Shown: piece by piece, positions 56,739-64,000 of the stretch | Layout of the letters: each line of letters starts with the position of its first letter | Position numbering within the stretch: the first letter of the stretch is position 1 | Source of the DNA: Halothiobacillus neapolitanus c2 | Lineage (GTDB): Bacteria > Pseudomonadota > Gammaproteobacteria > Halothiobacillales > Halothiobacillaceae | Reading direction: 5' to 3' | Length of the DNA stretch: 64,000 bases | NCBI RefSeq assembly: GCF_000024765.1 | Contig: NC_013422.1 | Location: 1,879,501-1,943,500, forward strand | Notes under the pieces: generated by a model | What the model saw: the letters and a program-made list of their open reading frames with translations, nothing else | What the model was told of the DNA's origin: nothing | Database searches by the model: none | Program-made: the position numbers and the translations under genes

Positions 56739-56778
56739 GCAGCTAATTGATGTGATCGAACCAAAATAACGACCGAAT

Positions 56779-59040
56779 TCAGCCAGCGGAATCCGGCGTG
56801 CCGCCCAAATTCTGAACATAGACCGGCGGCGATTTGCCCGATTTATCTTCACCGAAATAAATGGTGGTATGCGGGAAGGGAATTTCGATACCCGCCGCAT
56901 CAAAATGCATTTTGACGAGGCGATTGTAAGCGCGTCCCACGGCCCACTGATCACCCGGCGTCGTTTTGATCATGACACGGATGTTCACGGAGCTCGCGCC
57001 CAGCTCCGTGACGCCCGGAATGTGTATCGGCTCAAGAATTTTGCCACGCATCGCCGGATCGGACTTCAGTTCTTCAAATGCGGCCTCAAGGTACGTGATC
57101 GCCTCATCGATGCTCTCGCGATAAGCAATGCCATATTCCGCTTTGTGATAGGCGTAGCCTCGCATGTAGTTGGAGACCACCTCGACCGCAGAAAACGGCA
57201 CGATGTGGTAGGTGCCGTTGAGATCGCGCAAACCGACCGAGCGGATCGTCAAGCGCTCGGCGGTTCCGGTAATGCCGCCAACGGTAATCGTATCGCCCGT
57301 ATTGATGGCATTTTCGAGCTGGATGAACACGCCGGTGATGACATCCTGCACCAGCTTCTGGGCACCAAAACCGATGGCAAGGCCCAAGACACCGGCACCG
57401 GCGAGCAGGGGGCCGATGTTCACACCAATCTCGGAGAGCACCATCATCACGGCCATCGCCAGCAACGCAATGGCGATGATATTGCGAAATAAGGTGAGCA
57501 AGGTCTGCATGCGCGCCGAGGGCATATGACTGCTGACGCCATTGAGTTTCATCTCGATCAGACTGGACAGCACCAACCAGACGATCACGGTACCGATGAC
57601 GATGAACGCCACATCAAAGGCCGTGCTTAGCAACTGCTGACCGGCGGTGGTGCCCAACCAGTTGAACACATTGGTGACTTGCCACACAGCGAGGATCAAG
57701 GCGATGGACGTCACCAAGATAACCAATCGGATCGTCCGCAACAGCCAGGGCAGATAGATATTTAGCCGACGCTCCAGCAACGGCACCCGTTGTCGATGCT
57801 GTTCCTTGAGGTGAATTTCCCCGCCGAGCAGTTGCACCATGATCGCGGCAAGCAGCATCGCGGCGGTAATGATCAAAACGGTATAGCCGGTTCCACGGGC
57901 GACAAATGGCAGCGCATCAACGGGTCGCGTCAAACCGACCAGAAAAACCATACCGATATAGAGGGCGGCCAATAAATGCCAGGTGTGGGACAACGCCGTG
58001 AACAGCCAAGCAAGCATGCCGCTGGACTGCCTTGCGGCCAGCGAGGTCAGGCAATCGCGTAAAACATGACGCTGACTGAACACAGTCTGCAAGGCGTAAA
58101 CGAGCGCAATGACTGCCAGCGACCAAGTCATGATCTGCGCAGCATCGCCTCCCCAGTTTTCTCTGATCACGGGCACCAGCCACATCAGACCATACCCGAG
58201 CAGAAGAATAAGGCGCGAACTGCGGCGCATCCAGAATCGCGCCTGCTCGGCCTTGATGGGAAACAGGCTCAACCCGTCAAAAGAAGGAGTCAGTATCAGC
58301 GCAATAACGAGTCGAATGAACTCAATCAGGATGAATGCATTCAGAAACAGCGTCTGTCGTAGCAGCGCGGAGGCCAGATCGCCCGCCAACCAGACGGAGA
58401 GCAGATTTCCGCACACATAAATCAGGCCCAGGACCAGCACACCCAGCAGAGCTGTGGCCGTCAGCGACACAGAAAGCCGAAGCAAATGCAGCCTGGCTCG
58501 TGCGGCGGAAGTCCATTGATCCAGTCGTAATAATACCGGCCGGATCAACCGCCCGAACGATAGCCACACACCGTAGCTGAACAGAATCAGCAACGCCAGA
58601 CGCCAAGCATGGTTGCTAACGGCAGACCAATCCCAGGCGCTGGGATCGGCGAGCAGCAATCGATTGATTTGCACCCAGGCCGTCTTGCCGGCATCACCCA
58701 GCGCGTGAAAGACACCCAGGGTATCCAAGGCCATCTCATTGGCCAGCGTGGGCTCGGCACTGGATTGCTGGGCATCCTTGGCCTTTGCCGTGGATTGATT
58801 CGGGGATTGCGCTGCCAGTCGCTGCAATTCTTTGATCAGAACCGCTCGGGATTGCGGATCTGCCAGCAGGGCAGCAAGCGCGGCATAATCCGGCGCGGCG
58901 GAGGAAGGCTGCGATTCGGTCTGCGTGGCGGACTCGATGGCCTGAAGCGTTGATGCATGGACAGACGGGAACACGCTGAAAAAAAACATCAACATCAGGC
59001 CCAATAGCCCCCACCGTCGCGTGCCCAAAATCAATCGCAT
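56779..59040 (-). CDS. ybiO: YbiO-type mechanosensitive channel of the MscS family
   Basis: A 753-residue large MscS-family channel close to E. coli YbiO (741 residues) in order and sequence. It has a signal peptide (to about residue 30), a periplasmic helical region, about ten membrane helices, and the MscS core (about 530-720). The pore and beta-domain motifs IGVNIGPLLAGAGVLGLAIG and FGAQKLVQDVITGVFIQLEN are typical. It releases solutes on hypo-osmotic shock. It starts eight bases after the convergent-strand gap to uvrC and may be co-transcribed with it. Confidence 0.92.
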   Translation of the reverse strand: MRLILGTRRWGLLGLMLMFFFSVFPSVHASTLQAIESATQTESQPSSAAPDYAALAALLADPQSRAVLIKELQRLAAQSPNQSTAKAKDAQQSSAEPTLANEMALDTLGVFHALGDAGKTAWVQINRLLLADPSAWDWSAVSNHAWRLALLILFSYGVWLSFGRLIRPVLLRLDQWTSAARARLHLLRLSVSLTATALLGVLVLGLIYVCGNLLSVWLAGDLASALLRQTLFLNAFILIEFIRLVIALILTPSFDGLSLFPIKAEQARFWMRRSSRLILLLGYGLMWLVPVIRENWGGDAAQIMTWSLAVIALVYALQTVFSQRHVLRDCLTSLAARQSSGMLAWLFTALSHTWHLLAALYIGMVFLVGLTRPVDALPFVARGTGYTVLIITAAMLLAAIMVQLLGGEIHLKEQHRQRVPLLERRLNIYLPWLLRTIRLVILVTSIALILAVWQVTNVFNWLGTTAGQQLLSTAFDVAFIVIGTVIVWLVLSSLIEMKLNGVSSHMPSARMQTLLTLFRNIIAIALLAMAVMMVLSEIGVNIGPLLAGAGVLGLAIGFGAQKLVQDVITGVFIQLENAINTGDTITVGGITGTAERLTIRSVGLRDLNGTYHIVPFSAVEVVSNYMRGYAYHKAEYGIAYRESIDEAITYLEAAFEELKSDPAMRGKILEPIHIPGVTELGASSVNIRVMIKTTPGDQWAVGRAYNRLVKMHFDAAGIEIPFPHTTIYFGEDKSGKSPPVYVQNLGGTPDSAG

Positions 59041-59048
59041 GTCGTCTC

Positions 59049-61022
59049 CTATCCTGTTTGTTCTTGTGATACCTGATCTTGTGATATCAGGTCTTGAGTT
59101 GTTTGGTCTTGTTGTGAAGGACCTGATCGGTCTTCGATCGGGACATCCGCCCCCTCATGCAGCCAAGCCTGAATACCTTCCGCCAGGGACATCGAAATAC
59201 CCGGCACTTTCGCCAATTCCGCGACGCTGGCATGACGTAAGCCCCGCATGCCGCCAAAATGCGTGAGCAGAGCTTGTCGTCGCTTGGCACCGACGCCGGG
59301 GATTTTTTCCAGATCCGATTGGGTTCGGGCTTTCTGACGCCGAGCCCGATGACCGGTAATGGCGAATCGATGCGCTTCGTCGCGTACCTGCTGGATCAGG
59401 TGCAGTGCCGGATCATGCGGGTCGAGCCGTGTTTCCTCACCACCCTGACCGGTCGATGTCTTGGGTCGGATCAGTCGTTCCTCGCCTGCTCGACGCGCCA
59501 CCCCTTTGGCCACACCCAGAAGATAGACCGAATCGATCGCCAGTGCCGAGAGGACTGCCTGAGCTTGCGCCACTTGCCCGGCACCTCCGTCGATCAAGAG
59601 CACATCCGGCAGAATCCCACCCTCGCGCTGGGCGCGGGCGAACCGGCGCGTTAGCGCCTGATGCATGGCGGCATAATCATCGCCGGGCGTGATGCCCTCG
59701 ATCGAGTACCGACGATACTGATCTTTCTGCGCGCCTTCCACCCCAAAAACCACACAAGACGCCACGGTTAATTCGCCTTGAGTGTGAGAAATATCAAAGC
59801 ATTCAATGCGTTGAATCTGGCTTAACCCCGTCACAGCGCGCAAGGCGGCGAATCGTGTCTCAAGGCCAATCCGGCTGGCCAGGCGCTCTTGAGCGGCCAA
59901 TCGCGCATTTTCTGCTGTTTGCTCCAGCCACTCGCGGGCCTTGCCTCGCTGCGGCGTCGTAAAGGTGACGCGACGCCCAGTTTGTGCACCCACGGCATTG
60001 GACAGGCCATCGGACAAAAACGCGACATCCTGCGGCAGGGGTGAGCATAAAACGCGCACGGGCGCTTCGCGTTCGGCGTAATACTGGCTGATGAAACCCG
60101 CCATGGTTTCTGCCGGTTCCGTATCTGCCGGGACTTGGGGGAAATAGCTGCGCGTACCAAGGTGGCGACCATCGCGAATGGTCGATACCGCCACGACCGT
60201 CAGGTTCATCACCATGATCAGGGCAATCACGTCGGCATCACCATTCACGCCCGTGATCGATTGCTGTTGGGCTACCACGCGAAGCTGGCTGATCTGGTCA
60301 CGCAACTGCGCCGCCTGTTCGAAGTCGAGTGCGGCGGCGGCCTGCGCCATGCGTTCTGCCAATTGTTCGGTCAATATCTGGCTGCGCCCGCTTAGGAAGG
60401 CCATCGTGTCGTCAACGTCCTGCCGATAAGCTTCCGGGCTGATGAAACCAACGCACGGCGCGGTGCATCGTCCGATCTGATATTGCAGGCAAGGGCGGCT
60501 GCGATTGCGGAACACGCTGTCTTCGCACTGACGCACCTTGAAGACCTTTTCGAGCAGGTTCAGGGTTTCGCGCACCGCACTGGGCGCACTGTACGGCCCG
60601 AAATAGCACCCTTTGCGCTTGCGGGCACCGCGATGATAAGCGAGCCGCGGATAATCCTGATCGGTTGAAACGTAGATCCAGGGGTAGCTTTTATCGTCGC
60701 GCAGCAGAATGTTGTATCGGGGGCGATGAGCCTTGATGAGATTGCTTTCCAGCAGCAATGCTTCGGCTTCGGTCTGGGTGGCGGTGATCTCGATCCGGAC
60801 GATCTGGCGCACCAAAGCCTGTGTTTTGATGGCCTGCTGACCACGAAAGTAACTCGACAGGCGCGCCTTGAGATTCCGTGCCTTGCCGATATAGAGAATC
60901 ACATCATCCTCACCGTACATCCGGTAGATGCCGGGGCGTTCGGTCACCGATTTGAGAAAACGTGCCGCATCGAAAACCGGTGATATCTCCGAATCGTGAT
61001 GGTCAACGGACTGGTCAGTCAT
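59049..61022 (-). CDS. uvrC: UvrC, excinuclease ABC subunit C
   Basis: UvrC makes both incisions in nucleotide excision repair. The 657-residue protein has an N-terminal GIY-YIG nuclease (about 27-105, ERPGIYRMYGEDDVILYIGKA), a UVR domain (about 215-250), an RNase-H-like 5' endonuclease (about 385-545, IECFDISHTQG and LIDGGAGQV) and C-terminal helix-hairpin-helix motifs (IPGVGAKRRQALLTHFGG). The C-terminal tail is rich in Gln and Asp. Its start overlaps the uvrY stop by four bases. Confidence 0.97.
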   Translation of the reverse strand: MTDQSVDHHDSEISPVFDAARFLKSVTERPGIYRMYGEDDVILYIGKARNLKARLSSYFRGQQAIKTQALVRQIVRIEITATQTEAEALLLESNLIKAHRPRYNILLRDDKSYPWIYVSTDQDYPRLAYHRGARKRKGCYFGPYSAPSAVRETLNLLEKVFKVRQCEDSVFRNRSRPCLQYQIGRCTAPCVGFISPEAYRQDVDDTMAFLSGRSQILTEQLAERMAQAAAALDFEQAAQLRDQISQLRVVAQQQSITGVNGDADVIALIMVMNLTVVAVSTIRDGRHLGTRSYFPQVPADTEPAETMAGFISQYYAEREAPVRVLCSPLPQDVAFLSDGLSNAVGAQTGRRVTFTTPQRGKAREWLEQTAENARLAAQERLASRIGLETRFAALRAVTGLSQIQRIECFDISHTQGELTVASCVVFGVEGAQKDQYRRYSIEGITPGDDYAAMHQALTRRFARAQREGGILPDVLLIDGGAGQVAQAQAVLSALAIDSVYLLGVAKGVARRAGEERLIRPKTSTGQGGEETRLDPHDPALHLIQQVRDEAHRFAITGHRARRQKARTQSDLEKIPGVGAKRRQALLTHFGGMRGLRHASVAELAKVPGISMSLAEGIQAWLHEGADVPIEDRSGPSQQDQTTQDLISQDQVSQEQTG

Positions 61023-61657
61023 TCGTTGATCACGACCCGCCCGGATTTCACGGCCAATCGCAACAACTCGATATCGTTATTGACCCCGAGTTTCTCCTGC
61101 AAGCGCACTTTGTAGGTACTGACCGTTTTGGGGCTCACGCAGAGTGCGTCGGATATGAACTGGTTGGATTTGCCTTCCAGGATCATCATCAGCACTTGTT
61201 GCTCGCGCCCGGAGAGCGTTTCGAAAGGATCGGCGGTTTTACGCATGGATTGCAGGGCGATTTCCTGCGCGATGCGCGATGAAATGAAGCGGATTTTATG
61301 ACGGGCGTTTTCAATGGCGGTGATCAGTTCCTGCGGCGGTGCGTCTTTCGTTACATAACCATGTACGCCAGCCTCCAGAACCGAGCGCGCTAAGGCCGCA
61401 TCGGCTTCCGCTGTTACTGCGATCAAACCGATCTCGGGATAGCGGGCCTGAATACGCCGGATGGCTTCCAGGCCGCCCATGCCGGGCATGTGGATATCAC
61501 AAAGCACGACATCGACAGTTTCGGTTTTCAGCAAAGCCAACGCCGCTTCACCGCTATCCGCCTCAGATGTCACACCAATGCCCTGCTCGCTTCCAATCAG
61601 ATGAGCCAATGCCTTGCGCACCATGGTGTGATCATCGACGAGCATCACGCGAATCAT
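61019..61657 (-). CDS. uvrY: UvrY/GacA response regulator
   Basis: A 212-residue NarL/FixJ-type regulator. The receiver domain (1-120) has the acidic pair DD at residues 8-9, the phosphorylation site Asp in VVLCDIHMPG (about 54) and Lys in YVTKDAPP. The C-terminal LuxR-type helix-turn-helix (about 142-205) includes LSGREQQVLMMILEG and VSPKTVSTYKVRLQEKLGV. The uvrY-uvrC pairing is the E. coli and Pseudomonas gacA arrangement. In those species the protein, driven by BarA/GacS, activates the CsrB/Rsm small RNAs. No sensor kinase is near. Confidence 0.93.
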   Translation of the reverse strand: MIRVMLVDDHTMVRKALAHLIGSEQGIGVTSEADSGEAALALLKTETVDVVLCDIHMPGMGGLEAIRRIQARYPEIGLIAVTAEADAALARSVLEAGVHGYVTKDAPPQELITAIENARHKIRFISSRIAQEIALQSMRKTADPFETLSGREQQVLMMILEGKSNQFISDALCVSPKTVSTYKVRLQEKLGVNNDIELLRLAVKSGRVVINE

Positions 61658-61752
61658 ATGGCTCGTCCTGACAGTAATTGCGGCAGATAAAACATGGATT
61701 TAGTCACTCCCGAACACCTCGGCGTCATCATCCTTAAGTCATCACTCAGGTG

Positions 61753-62232
61753 TCATCGCCATTGTGTAAACGGATGCCGAACCAGCGACACGTTATAGTA
61801 ACTCCGATCATCGGTCACTTCGCCCCCAACCCACTCGGGCTTCTCGAAAACCTGATCCTCAGATTCAAGTTCCACCTCAGCCACCACAAGTCCCTCATTG
61901 GCACCGAGAAACTCATCGATTTCCCAGAGCAGACCGGCAAAATGCACATGATGGCGAATTTTCTCGATCACGGCACCCGAACACAAATGGGTCAACATAT
62001 GCTCGGCATCTTCATTAGGAATCGAATACTCGAACTCGTCGCGTGTCACGCCCAAGGTCATGCTCTTGATATTCAGATAGGCTCGATCGCCACCCATTCG
62101 CACCCGCACCGACGCCTTGGCGCCTTCGGTCAGGGTGGTCAAATAACCTTGACTCAATCGGCGACTGGAAGTCACCGCCGCCCGCCAGCCATCATTTTTC
62201 AGCAAAAACTTGCGTTCGATTTCCAGTGCCAT
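61753..62232 (-). CDS. CYTH-domain protein (inorganic triphosphatase or adenylate-cyclase-like)
   Basis: A 159-residue single CYTH domain. The signature ExExK appears at the start as LEIERKFLL; acidic and basic residues alternate through the tunnel strands (SVRVRMGGD, EFEYSIP, WEIDEFLGANEGLVVAEVELESE). Short CYTH proteins of this kind are usually triphosphate hydrolases. It lies between fabH and uvrY on the same strand and could follow fabH in one transcript (20-base gap). Confidence 0.88.
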   Translation of the reverse strand: MALEIERKFLLKNDGWRAAVTSSRRLSQGYLTTLTEGAKASVRVRMGGDRAYLNIKSMTLGVTRDEFEYSIPNEDAEHMLTHLCSGAVIEKIRHHVHFAGLLWEIDEFLGANEGLVVAEVELESEDQVFEKPEWVGGEVTDDRSYYNVSLVRHPFTQWR

Positions 62233-62252
62233 GGTTGAATCCTTGAACGCAC

Positions 62253-63224
62253 TCAGAACTTGATGAGTGCCGAACCCCAGGTAAAGCCGCCACCAAACGC
62301 TTCGAGCAGAATCGTATCGCCACGCTTGATGCGTCCATCGCGAACGGCGGTATCCAGTGCCAGAGGAACCGAAGCCGCAGAAGTATTGCCGTGTTTGTTA
62401 ACGGTGACCACCACGCGTTCCATCGGCAAATCGAGCTTGCGTGCCGTTGCCTGAATGATGCGGATGTTGGCCTGATGGGGTACCAGCCAGTCGATGTCGG
62501 CATAGGACATCCCGGCGGCATCCAAGGTTTCATCGACGATGCGACCGAGCGTATTTACCGCCATTTTGAACACTTCGTTACCGCGCATTTCAATGAACGC
62601 CGTACCGTCGGCCAGTTTATCCAGATCGACATCGGGCCCGGGTTTTACCGTAGTCAGCAACGATTCGTACGCCCCATCGGCATGGATATGGGTGCTGATA
62701 ATTCCGGGCTCTTCGCTGGCTTCGAGCACGACCGCACCGGCACCATCAGCAAACAGCACGCAGGTCCCTCGATCCTGCCAGTTAACGATGCGCGACAGGG
62801 TTTCCGCTCCGATGACCAGTGCGCAACGGGCAGCACCGGTCTTGATGAATTTCTCTGCCACACTCAACGCATACACAAAGCCCGTGCAGACTGCCTGAAT
62901 ATCAAAAGCAGGCGAGCCGTGAATGCCCAGTTTCTGCTGCAGTAGACAGGCCGTTGAAGGGAATACGCGATCAGGTGTTGTTGTCGCCACGATCAGCAGG
63001 TCAACATCAGACGGGATTTTGCCAGCCGCTTCCAGAGCACGGCGCGCCGCCGGCTCGGCCAAGTCGGACGTGAGCTGTCCTTTCTCGGCGATATGACGTT
63101 GCTCGATGCCCGTCCGCTCCCGAATCCAGGTGTCCGAAGTTTCAACCATCTTTTCCAGATCCTGATTCGTCAGGATCCGCTCAGGAAGGTAACTCCCTGT
63201 ACCGGTGATACGTGCATGAATCAT
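62253..63224 (-). CDS. fabH: FabH, beta-ketoacyl-ACP synthase III
   Basis: FabH condenses acetyl-CoA with malonyl-ACP to start fatty-acid synthesis. The 323-residue protein has the catalytic Cys113 in [13 protein letters not shown], the His in [11 protein letters not shown] and the Asn in [15 protein letters not shown]. The N-terminus [16 protein letters not shown] is typical. Its start overlaps the plsX stop by four bases, the usual plsX-fabH pair. Confidence 0.97.
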   Translation of the reverse strand: MIHARITGTGSYLPERILTNQDLEKMVETSDTWIRERTGIEQRHIAEKGQLTSDLAEPAARRALEAAGKIPSDVDLLIVATTTPDRVFPSTACLLQQKLGIHGSPAFDIQAVCTGFVYALSVAEKFIKTGAARCALVIGAETLSRIVNWQDRGTCVLFADGAGAVVLEASEEPGIISTHIHADGAYESLLTTVKPGPDVDLDKLADGTAFIEMRGNEVFKMAVNTLGRIVDETLDAAGMSYADIDWLVPHQANIRIIQATARKLDLPMERVVVTVNKHGNTSAASVPLALDTAVRDGRIKRGDTILLEAFGGGFTWGSALIKF

Positions 63225-64000
63225 GCTGTTTCCTTTTCATTCAATAGCTGGCCCAACCGCTGGTCGATGCGGCGCGGTACGTCTTTTTCGATCTCGCGCA
63301 GCGCCACGCCGAGCGCACTGGCGAAGGCCGAAACGTCGGCGCCGCCATGGCTTTTGATCACGATACCCTGCAGCCCCAAAAAACTGGCGCCATTATATCG
63401 GCCTGGGTCCAGTCTGTTTTTCAGACGTTTGAGCACAGGCAGCGCAAGGACGGCCGCCAACTTGGACAGTAAACCACGCCCGAATTCTTCGCGCAGGAAC
63501 TGAGTGATCATCTTGGCCAGCCCCTCGCTGGTCTTGAGCGCGACATTACCGACAAAACCATCGCATACAACGACATCCACATCCCCTTTGTAGATGTCGT
63601 CGCCTTCGACAAAACCGATATAGTTGATCGGCCCGTTTTCCAACAGTGCCGAGGCTGCCTTGACGGTATCGTTACCCTTGATGGACTCGGCACCGACGTT
63701 GAGCAGACCGACTCTGGGCGCGGGATTATCGTCATACGCTTCCACCAGCACCGAACCCATCACGGCAAACTGGAACAGATGGTCGGCGTTGCATTCAACA
63801 TTCGCACCCAGATCAAGCACATGGGTATGCCCCTTGCGACTCGGTAGAGCCGTGCAGATGGCCGGACGCTCAATACCGGGCAGGGTCTTGAGGACGAATT
63901 TGGCCGTAGCCATCAGCGCACCGGTATTTCCCGCACTCACAGCTGCCTGCGCCGAGCCGTCACGCACGCAGTCGACCGCAACGCGCATGGATGATTTCTT
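63221..64000 (-). CDS. plsX: PlsX, phosphate acyltransferase (5' end beyond the window)
   Basis: PlsX makes acyl-phosphate from acyl-ACP for phospholipid synthesis. The frame stays open through the right edge; the visible part is about 259 residues of the usual 340. It shows [14 protein letters not shown], the segment [18 protein letters not shown] and [21 protein letters not shown]. The start codon and N-terminal third are outside the window. Confidence 0.96.
   Translation of the reverse strand, partial: KKSSMRVAVDCVRDGSAQAAVSAGNTGALMATAKFVLKTLPGIERPAICTALPSRKGHTHVLDLGANVECNADHLFQFAVMGSVLVEAYDDNPAPRVGLLNVGAESIKGNDTVKAASALLENGPINYIGFVEGDDIYKGDVDVVVCDGFVGNVALKTSEGLAKMITQFLREEFGRGLLSKLAAVLALPVLKRLKNRLDPGRYNGASFLGLQGIVIKSHGGADVSAFASALGVALREIEKDVPRRIDQRLGQLLNEKETA

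Overview
The window reads as chromosome of a motile gammaproteobacterium. The evidence is gammaproteobacterial gene sets and orders (rluC-HAD-sppA then clpS-clpA-infA, uvrY-uvrC, plsX-fabH, parE with tamA-tamB), Pseudomonas-like flagellar control by sigma-54 and sigma-28 promoter motifs, and a complete rnfABCDGE operon. A chemolithotrophic sulfur oxidiser such as a Halothiobacillus relative would fit the energy-conservation genes, but that genus guess is inference from general impression, not from a marker gene. No rRNA, tRNA, CRISPR array, prophage or insertion sequence was found.

Layout. 1-7005 (minus): the tamA-tamB outer-membrane assembly pair (tamB carries an in-frame TGA and runs off the left edge), parE, and an EamA permease. 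7165-8028 (plus): a CnoX-like thioredoxin. 8167-11217 (minus): rne with a long leader. 11812-17249 (plus): rluC, a HAD phosphatase, an S49 peptidase, clpS and clpA. 17388-20542: infA, a nitroreductase, then a two-gene unit of unknown function (a duplicated V4R-like protein and a triple-repeat protein). 20998-31733 (minus): flagellar genes flgBCDE, flgFGHIJ and flgKL, split by promoters and a terminator. 31877-34533 (plus): corB-like and radA. 34587-35981: small proteins of unknown role. 36074-41444 (minus): rnfABCDGE. 41619-49118 (minus): a six-gene hydrogenase-4/complex-I-like module whose large subunit has lost all [NiFe] ligand cysteines. 49371-53289 (minus): pstSCAB behind a Pho-box array. 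53966-56738 (plus): an outer-membrane barrel, an FMN-binding protein, ApbE and a four-helix membrane protein, behind a promoter with a Fur-like site. 56779-64000 (minus): ybiO-type channel, uvrY-uvrC, a CYTH protein, fabH and plsX (cut by the right edge).

How the parts connect. Two membrane redox/ion-pumping machines lie back to back on one strand: Rnf (ferredoxin:NAD, FMN-linked) and the cysteine-less Hyf/Ech-related complex. ApbE, encoded 14 kb away, is the enzyme class that attaches FMN to RnfG and RnfD and to the local FMN-binding protein. The flagellar locus shows a readable hierarchy: sigma-54 sites before flgB and flgF, and a sigma-28 site before flgK.

The most unusual sequence structure is a family of three intergenic multi-hairpin arrays inside the flagellar locus (23693-23803, 24904-25049, 28626-28771). 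Their hairpins come in the same order with similar GGA-containing loops, while the stems differ in sequence and stay paired. Other items worth attention are the tamB nonsense codon, the V4R/triple-repeat pair, the possibly iron-regulated flavin operon, a terminator inside a divergent intergenic region, and a mirrored pair of REP-type elements 33 kb apart.
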